From assembly GCA_036782755.1 (NCBI GenBank), contig DAIPYL010000049.1, forward strand, positions 1 through 10,674: a stretch of 10,674 nucleotides of DNA, given 5' to 3'. The position numbers were made by a program, and so were the translations under genes. Under the pieces are notes generated by a model. The model worked only from the letters and a program-made list of their open reading frames with translations, was not told the origin of the DNA and did no database searches. The stretch is from Jeotgalicoccus sp036782755. GTDB lineage: Bacteria; Bacillota; Bacilli; Staphylococcales; Salinicoccaceae. Below are positions 6,537 through 10,674 of this stretch, one piece after another; the first letter of the stretch is position 1; every line of letters starts with the position of its first letter.

Positions 6537-7907
6537 ATGTCTTACAAATGGCTTGAATCAGCAAGTTTCACTTATCCTGACAACATTGCTGTGAAATATA
6601 ATAATGAATCTCTGACGTATCAGATGCTGTACATGCATGCACATTCACTTGGCACACATATGCAGGCGCTTAAATTAAAACGCGTCGGCTTATACATCGA
6701 CAACTCGATGGAATCGGTAAAACTGATTCACGGGCTGATGATGCTTGGTGTGGAAATGGTGATGCTGAATACGCGTTTAACGCCCGGCGAACTAAAAAGC
6801 CAGCTTGAGGACGTATCGGTTTCAACAGTTATTGCAACGCTGGCAGCTGACATTCCCGGTGTGGAAGTGCTTCAGTATGATGATTTATTTGAGCTTGAGA
6901 CACAGACTTTTATCGTCAATCAGCCGAAACCGGATGATATTTTATCGATTATGTTTACGTCCGGTACGACAGGACGTGCAAAAGCCGTGCCGCAGACATA
7001 CAAAAACCACTTTGCATCGCATAATAACTGCCAGCAGCACTTTGAGTATGACAGCGGGAGTACATGGCTGATGGTTAATCCGATTTTCCATATTTCAGGA
7101 CTGTCGATACTGTTCAGAACGGTCATTACAGGCTGTACGTTAATTGTTGAGAATAAATTTGACGCAGAACGTGTGTGGAATATTTTAGAAAAAGATAAAG
7201 TGAGCCACACGAGTATGGTGCCGGTCATGCTGAAGCGTTTAATGAGCATGAATGGCGAGCATCATCTGAAAGGACTGCTCCTCGGCGGTGCAAGTACAAC
7301 GCCGTCGCTGTTAAAAGAAGCAATTGAGAAAAATCTGCCGGTGTATAATTCATTCGGCATGACAGAAACATGCTCTCAAATTGTTCAGATTTCTTATAAA
7401 GACGATAAAATTCTGACCGGAGCTGTCGGCAACGTCAACGGTTATGATATTAAAATTGATGAAAATTCCGACGAGCTGCTGATTAAAGGCGGCAGTGTGG
7501 TCAGTGATTATTTAAATGCCGACTTAAAACTGGAAGACGGCTACTTTAATACCGGAGATCTTGCGACTGTCGATGAAGACGGCTATCTGTACATTTTAGA
7601 CAGACGGTCTGATTTGATTATCAGCGGCGGTGAGAATATTTATCCGAAAGAAATAGAAGATGCAGTGTATTCCTTATGTGGAGTCGAGCGCTGTGCAGTG
7701 ATTAAAAAGCACGATGATGAGTGGGGAAGTGTACCTGTGCTGCTGCTCGAAGAAAAGGTGGATGAAGCATCACTCCTGAATCATTTGAGCGAGCATCTGG
7801 CGAAATATAAACTGCCTAAAGAAATTCACTACGTCGATAAAATTATAATGACATCGACGGGGAAAATTTCACGCAGTCAGAACCAAAAAATGTTTCTGGA
7901 CCGTTAA
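6537..7907 (+). CDS. menE: o-Succinylbenzoate--CoA ligase MenE
   Basis: MenE activates o-succinylbenzoate with ATP and CoA, via an acyl-adenylate, giving the substrate of MenB. From the 6537 start it has 456 residues, with standard adenylate-forming motifs: the P-loop FTSGTTGRAKAVP (140-152), YNSFGMTETCSQ (270-281), YFNTGD (336-341), YILDRRSDLIISGGENIYP (352-370), and STGK (440-443) with the catalytic Lys443 in the mobile C-terminal domain. The reading frame is open back to 6513, but that ATG is part of the terminator structure. Unlike in Bacillus and Staphylococcus, where menC adjoins menE, the next gene is a convergent yidD. I found no clear promoter just upstream, so expression may rely on read-through past the terminator or a promoter inside menB. 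Confidence 0.96.
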   Translation: MSYKWLESASFTYPDNIAVKYNNESLTYQMLYMHAHSLGTHMQALKLKRVGLYIDNSMESVKLIHGLMMLGVEMVMLNTRLTPGELKSQLEDVSVSTVIATLAADIPGVEVLQYDDLFELETQTFIVNQPKPDDILSIMFTSGTTGRAKAVPQTYKNHFASHNNCQQHFEYDSGSTWLMVNPIFHISGLSILFRTVITGCTLIVENKFDAERVWNILEKDKVSHTSMVPVMLKRLMSMNGEHHLKGLLLGGASTTPSLLKEAIEKNLPVYNSFGMTETCSQIVQISYKDDKILTGAVGNVNGYDIKIDENSDELLIKGGSVVSDYLNADLKLEDGYFNTGDLATVDEDGYLYILDRRSDLIISGGENIYPKEIEDAVYSLCGVERCAVIKKHDDEWGSVPVLLLEEKVDEASLLNHLSEHLAKYKLPKEIHYVDKIIMTSTGKISRSQNQKMFLDR

Positions 7908-7935
7908 TTACAGGTATGGACAAGTAAAGATACAA

Positions 7936-8169
7936 CTATTGACGTTTCTTCTTTTTGTTTACAGGAACCGGATCGAAGCCGCCTTCGTGGAACGGATGGC
8001 ATTTTAAAATACGTTTTGCGGCCATAAAACTGCCTTTCATTGCCCCGTGTTCAGCAAGTGCTTCAAGAGCATAGTTTGAACATGTGGGGTAGAAACGGCA
8101 GGTCGGCGGTGACATGGGCGAAATATATTTCTGATAGAAATGAACAGAACCGATTAATACTTTTTTCAT
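7936..8169 (-). CDS. yidD: Membrane protein insertion efficiency factor YidD
   Basis: YidD is a small, membrane-associated protein of the Sec/YidC insertion pathway. The 77-residue product shows the family signatures: YQKYISPMSPPTCRFYPTCS near residues 12-31 with its Cys residues, NYALEAL, and CHPFHEGGFDPVP, then a basic tail KKKKRQ. The frame is open farther upstream to 8229, but the ATG at 8169 is preferred: it has AAGGTG about 8 bases upstream, and the protein then begins MKKVLIGSVHFYQKYISP as family members do. The upstream extension would cross the promoter. It converges on menE with 28 bases between stop codons and no recognisable terminator, and diverges from the Nudix gene. Confidence 0.95.
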   Translation of the reverse strand: MKKVLIGSVHFYQKYISPMSPPTCRFYPTCSNYALEALAEHGAMKGSFMAAKRILKCHPFHEGGFDPVPVNKKKKRQ

Positions 8170-8200
8170 TGCAGCATCACCTTTTAAAATTAATACAACT

Positions 8201-8229
8201 ATTGTAAGCTGATATCTGCGGGAGTGCAA
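8201..8229 (-). promoter_or_regulatory. Sigma-A promoter for yidD
   Basis: On the minus strand, TTGCAC (8229-8224) and TACAAT (8206-8201) are 17 bases apart, about 30 bases before the preferred yidD start. The -35 box lies only a few bases from the ribosome site of the divergent Nudix gene, so the two genes share this short region. Confidence 0.65.
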
Positions 8230-8243
8230 CCGGGAGGTTTATT

Positions 8244-8702
8244 ATGAAAACATTTACTGATTTTGAAGGCAGACGTGTCACATTGGAAAACAGTTACGTT
8301 GAAAATACGAAACATGTCCTGATTATTCCGAAATTTAACGGCCAGTTTTTACTGACAAACCATAAAGAACGCGGACTGGAATTTCCGGGCGGTAAAGTAG
8401 ACGAAGGAGAATCACTCGTTGAAGGCGCACAGCGGGAACTCTATGAAGAAACCGGCGGGCTCGTCGGAAACCTGCACTTTGTCGGTACATATACCGTCCA
8501 CGACGGTGACGAAACATTCAGTAAAGCAGCATTCTGCTGCAACATTGAACGGCTCGATCAATTAAAACACTATCATGAAACAAACGGTCCAATGCTGGTC
8601 GACCATATTGACGATATTGCAGACGAAGAAAAAAGTCTGCTGCTGAAAGACGACTGTGTCGTTTATTTATATAATGAAGTCAGAGAAAACGGCTGCCAGT
8701 AA
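8244..8702 (+). CDS. ytkD: Nudix hydrolase, YtkD-like nucleoside triphosphatase
   Basis: The 152-residue protein is a single Nudix domain. The Nudix box runs from Gly50: G50-x5-E56-x7-R64-E65-L66-x-E68-E69-x-G71, with the metal-binding Glu residues present; position 72 is Gly where the consensus has a hydrophobic residue. LEFPGGKVDEGES (45-57) and a location between yidD and pckA match the YtkD group of Bacillus and Staphylococcus. B. subtilis YtkD hydrolyses nucleoside triphosphates including 8-oxo-dGTP, so a nucleotide-pool cleaning role is likely, though Nudix substrates cannot be read from sequence alone. GGGAGG (8232-8237), six bases before the ATG, supports the start. A strong terminator follows. 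I found no convincing promoter of its own in the 74 bases shared with yidD. Confidence 0.9.
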   Translation: MKTFTDFEGRRVTLENSYVENTKHVLIIPKFNGQFLLTNHKERGLEFPGGKVDEGESLVEGAQRELYEETGGLVGNLHFVGTYTVHDGDETFSKAAFCCNIERLDQLKHYHETNGPMLVDHIDDIADEEKSLLLKDDCVVYLYNEVRENGCQ

Positions 8703-8716
8703 CAGTTGAGATGATG

Positions 8717-8755
8717 CCCGGAACATTTTTGATGTTCCGGGATTTTTATTTTTTT
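8717..8755 (+). terminator. Strong intrinsic terminator of the Nudix gene
   Basis: CCCGGAACAT (8717-8726) and ATGTTCCGGG (8732-8741) form a perfect ten-pair stem with a five-base loop, followed by ATTTTTATTTTTTT to 8755. The T run is only on the plus strand, so it terminates the Nudix transcript. It starts 14 bases after the stop codon. Confidence 0.95.
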
Positions 8756-8861
8756 AAGCATTTGATGGACAAGGTCGAGCTGACAAAGGTACCCAACCGT
8801 CTAGAATGACGATGTGACTTCAACATAGTCAACCGCCTCAACACCGACCAGCCGAAACAGC

Positions 8862-8894
8862 AAAAAACCCCGGGATATCTATTATCCCGAGGTT
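8862..8894 (-). terminator. Intrinsic terminator of pckA
   Basis: On the minus strand, AACCTCGGGATA (8894-8883) pairs with TATCCCGGGGTT (8877-8866) over twelve pairs, one of them T-G, around a five-base loop, and the transcript continues into T residues (to 8862). It begins about 18 bases after the pckA stop. Together with the plus-strand terminator at 8717-8755 it brackets a geneless spacer of about 100 bases. Confidence 0.93.
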
Positions 8895-8912
8895 CTCTCT
8901 ATTCCAATATTA

Positions 8913-10487
8913 TTAAAATCCGCCTTTTTCAGCGATTGCTGCTGATTCCGGACCGAATTTCTTGAAGTTTTCGATGAATTGTTCTTTAAGTCCCTGTGCT
9001 TTTTCGTTATAAGCGTCAGCTGATTCCCAAGTGTTAATTGGTGACAGGATTTCTGCCGGTACACCTGTTACTGATGTTGGGATTGATAAGCCGAACATTT
9101 CGTCTTTAACAAATTCGCCTAATTCCAAGTCGCCGCTGATTGCACGACGTACCATTGAACGTGTGTGTGCAAGGTTCATCCGTTTACCAACGCCGTACTC
9201 TCCGCCTGTCCATCCTGTGTTAACAAGATAAACATTAACGTCGTGCTTGTCGATTAAGTCACCAAGCATGTTAGCGTACACTGTTGCATGTAACGGCAGG
9301 AATGGTGAACCGAAACATGTTGAGAATACAGGCTGCGGTGTAGTAACACCGCGTTCAGTTCCTGCAAGTTTGGAAGTGAACCCGCTCAGGAAGTGATACA
9401 TTGCCTGGTCTTTAGTTAACTTAGCGATTGGAGGTAATACTCCGAATGCGTCTGCAGTTAAGAAAATAATTGTTTTCGGGTGTCCTGCAACTGAAGGAAT
9501 GCGTGCATTGTCGATATGGTCAAGCGGGTATACAGCACGAGTGTTTTCAGTAAGTGAATCATCGTCGTAATCTGCGTTGCCGTTTTCATCGATAACTACG
9601 TTCTCAAGTACAGCACCGAATTTAATTGCATCAAAGATTTCAGGTTCTTTTTCTTTTGATAAGTTAATTGTTTTAGCGTAGCAGCCGCCTTCGATGTTGA
9701 ATACACCGTCGTCGTTCCAGCCGTGCTCATCGTCTCCGATTAAATCACGTTCAGGATCTGCAGATAATGTCGTTTTACCAGTACCTGATAATCCGAAGAA
9801 TAATGCAACGTCTTTGTTTTCGCCGACGTTGGCACTGCAGTGCATGCTTAGTACGCCTTGTTCAGGAAGCAGGTAGTTCATAATAGAGAAGATAGATTTC
9901 TTCATTTCTCCGCCGTACTCAGTTCCGCCGATTAGAATAATTTTCTTCTCTAAAGATACGAATACGAATACTTCTGAACCAGTTCCGTCTACTTCGGGAT
10001 CTGCTTTGAATGTTGGAGCTGATACGATTGTAAATTCCGGATTAATATTCGCTGCTTCTTCTTTAGTTTCAGGACGGATAAACATTGTTTTCGCAAACAT
10101 GTTGTGCCAGCTGAACTCATTTACAACCTGCAGCTGAAGCTGTGTATGCGGGTCTGCACCTGCATAGCCGTTAAAGACAAATAATTCTTCTTTGTCGTTT
10201 AAATATGTAGTAACTTTATCGAATAATTTATCGAAAACTTCCTGTGAAACAGGCTGGTTAACTTCTCCCCAGTCGATTTTGCTGTCGGATACGCTGTCTC
10301 TTACGATAAAACGGTCTTTCGGGCTGCGTCCAGTGTACTCGCCAGTCTGTGCGCGAAGTGCTCCTGTATTTGTCAGTACTGCTTCACCGCGGCGTATAGA
10401 TGCTTCAACAAGCTCAGCGTTTGATAATTGTTTGTGTGTAGAAGGTTTGTTAACAAGACCCTCGATTAAACCTTTATGATTAACCAT
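8913..10487 (-). CDS. pckA: Phosphoenolpyruvate carboxykinase (ATP)
   Basis: PckA converts oxaloacetate and ATP to phosphoenolpyruvate, ADP and CO2, the entry step of gluconeogenesis, in the cytoplasm. The 524 residues are full length for the ATP-type enzyme. Key residues are all present: YTGRSPKDRF (51-60) with Arg54 for oxaloacetate, Lys197 and His216 and Asp253 with exactly the spacing of the E. coli Mn2+ ligands (213, 232, 269), the P-loop GLSGTGKTT (232-240) with Lys238, GDDEHGW (251-257), NIEGGCYAK (264-272) and TRAVYPLDH (316-324). GGAGG seven bases upstream supports the start. It is monocistronic, with its own terminator and a long upstream region carrying operator-like repeats. In related bacteria metK lies divergently upstream; here that would be beyond the right edge. 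Confidence 0.99.
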   Translation of the reverse strand: MVNHKGLIEGLVNKPSTHKQLSNAELVEASIRRGEAVLTNTGALRAQTGEYTGRSPKDRFIVRDSVSDSKIDWGEVNQPVSQEVFDKLFDKVTTYLNDKEELFVFNGYAGADPHTQLQLQVVNEFSWHNMFAKTMFIRPETKEEAANINPEFTIVSAPTFKADPEVDGTGSEVFVFVSLEKKIILIGGTEYGGEMKKSIFSIMNYLLPEQGVLSMHCSANVGENKDVALFFGLSGTGKTTLSADPERDLIGDDEHGWNDDGVFNIEGGCYAKTINLSKEKEPEIFDAIKFGAVLENVVIDENGNADYDDDSLTENTRAVYPLDHIDNARIPSVAGHPKTIIFLTADAFGVLPPIAKLTKDQAMYHFLSGFTSKLAGTERGVTTPQPVFSTCFGSPFLPLHATVYANMLGDLIDKHDVNVYLVNTGWTGGEYGVGKRMNLAHTRSMVRRAISGDLELGEFVKDEMFGLSIPTSVTGVPAEILSPINTWESADAYNEKAQGLKEQFIENFKKFGPESAAIAEKGGF

Positions 10488-10532
10488 GATTCGCCTCCAA
10501 AGTATTTGTCATTAACGAACTATTTAGAAATT

Positions 10533-10561
10533 AGTATAACACATTAGTTTTTAGGTTTACA
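10533..10561 (-). promoter_or_regulatory. Promoter of pckA with a CcpN-like site at -10
   Basis: On the minus strand, TGTAAA (10561-10556), 17 bases, then TATACT (10538-10533) make a plausible sigma-A promoter, leaving a leader of about 38 bases. TGTGTTATACT (10543-10533) spans the -10 and fits, base for base, the CcpN consensus TRTGHYATAYW as I remember it for B. subtilis, where CcpN represses pckA on glycolytic carbon. The promoter is fairly well supported; the regulator is inference. Confidence 0.6.
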
Positions 10562-10592
10562 CAGATAATGCGAGAACATTCACGTATAATGC
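10557..10592 (-). promoter_or_regulatory. Operator-like direct repeats upstream of pckA
   Basis: Read toward pckA, GCATTATACGTGAA (10592-10579) and GCATTATCTGTGTAA (10571-10557) are two related copies whose identical GCATTAT cores are exactly 21 bases apart, two turns of the helix. The second copy runs into the -35 box. Both share a TTAT(A/C) core with the -10 site at 10543-10533. Same-face spacing next to a promoter suggests binding of one regulator to several sites. Confidence 0.5.
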
Positions 10593-10674
10593 TTTATTTT
10601 TTACGATGCTCCTGCATAAGTTAAAATTATCTTGAGTAGTTAGATAATTAAGAATATGTTTATCTTAAATGGCA
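10593..10674. other. AT-rich right edge without a recognised gene
   Basis: I see no reading frame or RNA gene in the last 80 bases. AATTATC (10625-10631) and GATAATT (10643-10649) could form a seven-pair hairpin. If metK lies beyond the edge as in related bacteria, its leader would start here, but no SAM riboswitch core is visible. Confidence 0.4.

Noticed and set aside
8170..8229. Upstream start for yidD giving 20 extra residues
   Set aside because: The extension crosses a good promoter, has no family similarity, and the ATG at 8169 has its own ribosome site.
8244..8702. Frameshift or damage in the Nudix gene because of Gly72
   Set aside because: All metal-binding residues of the Nudix box are present, the frame is full length, and one unusual hydrophobic position is not evidence of inactivation.
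8765..8809. Fourteen-codon frame starting MDKVELTK
   Set aside because: It follows a strong terminator directly, has no ribosome site and no promoter.
10585..10590. Plus-strand TATAAT as promoter of a divergent gene such as metK
   Set aside because: No -35 box lies at 15-19 bases; TTTACA is 23 bases away. The match is the reverse of one operator-like repeat, so it is not claimed as a promoter.
10593..10674. SAM riboswitch ahead of metK
   Set aside because: None of the conserved S-box core is present before the window ends; only an AT-rich seven-pair hairpin is seen.

Overview
The window looks like core chromosome of a low-to-moderate G+C Gram-positive coccus of the Staphylococcaceae. Protein motifs and gene order resemble Staphylococcus and Bacillus. 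By eye the base composition is richer in G+C than Staphylococcus itself, and several proteins are acidic, so a salt-tolerant relative such as Jeotgalicoccus, Salinicoccus or Nosocomiicoccus is a reasonable guess (inference). I saw no insertion sequence, phage gene, tRNA, rRNA or CRISPR array.

Layout: positions 1-90 hold two tandem 41-bp units, each with a palindromic core. On the minus strand follow a lipoprotein gene (746-150) with its own promoter and terminator, and menA (1741-824). Across a 116-bp divergent promoter region, menF, menD, menH and menB run on the plus strand (1858-6478) with every junction overlapping. A compact intrinsic terminator (6499-6524) separates menB from menE (6537-7907). 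Then come yidD (minus, 8169-7936) and a divergent ytkD-like Nudix hydrolase gene (8244-8702). A terminator pair flanks a short geneless spacer, followed by pckA (minus, 10487-8913) with a long upstream regulatory region at the right edge.

How the genes work together: MenF makes isochorismate from chorismate, MenD adds the succinyl-semialdehyde unit from 2-oxoglutarate to give SEPHCHC, and MenH removes pyruvate to give SHCHC. MenC, which is not in this window, would make o-succinylbenzoate. MenE activates that with CoA, MenB closes the ring to DHNA-CoA, and MenA prenylates DHNA at the membrane to demethylmenaquinone. The DHNA-CoA thioesterase and the final methyltransferase (MenG/UbiE) are also absent. 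PckA is the gluconeogenic PEP carboxykinase, YidD assists membrane protein insertion, and the Nudix protein probably hydrolyses nucleoside triphosphates.

No obviously new biological system is present. The least explained pieces are the 41-bp palindromic repeats, the operator-like repeats upstream of pckA, the mirrored menA/menF promoters, the terminator inside the men gene string, and the uncharacterised lipoprotein beside menA.
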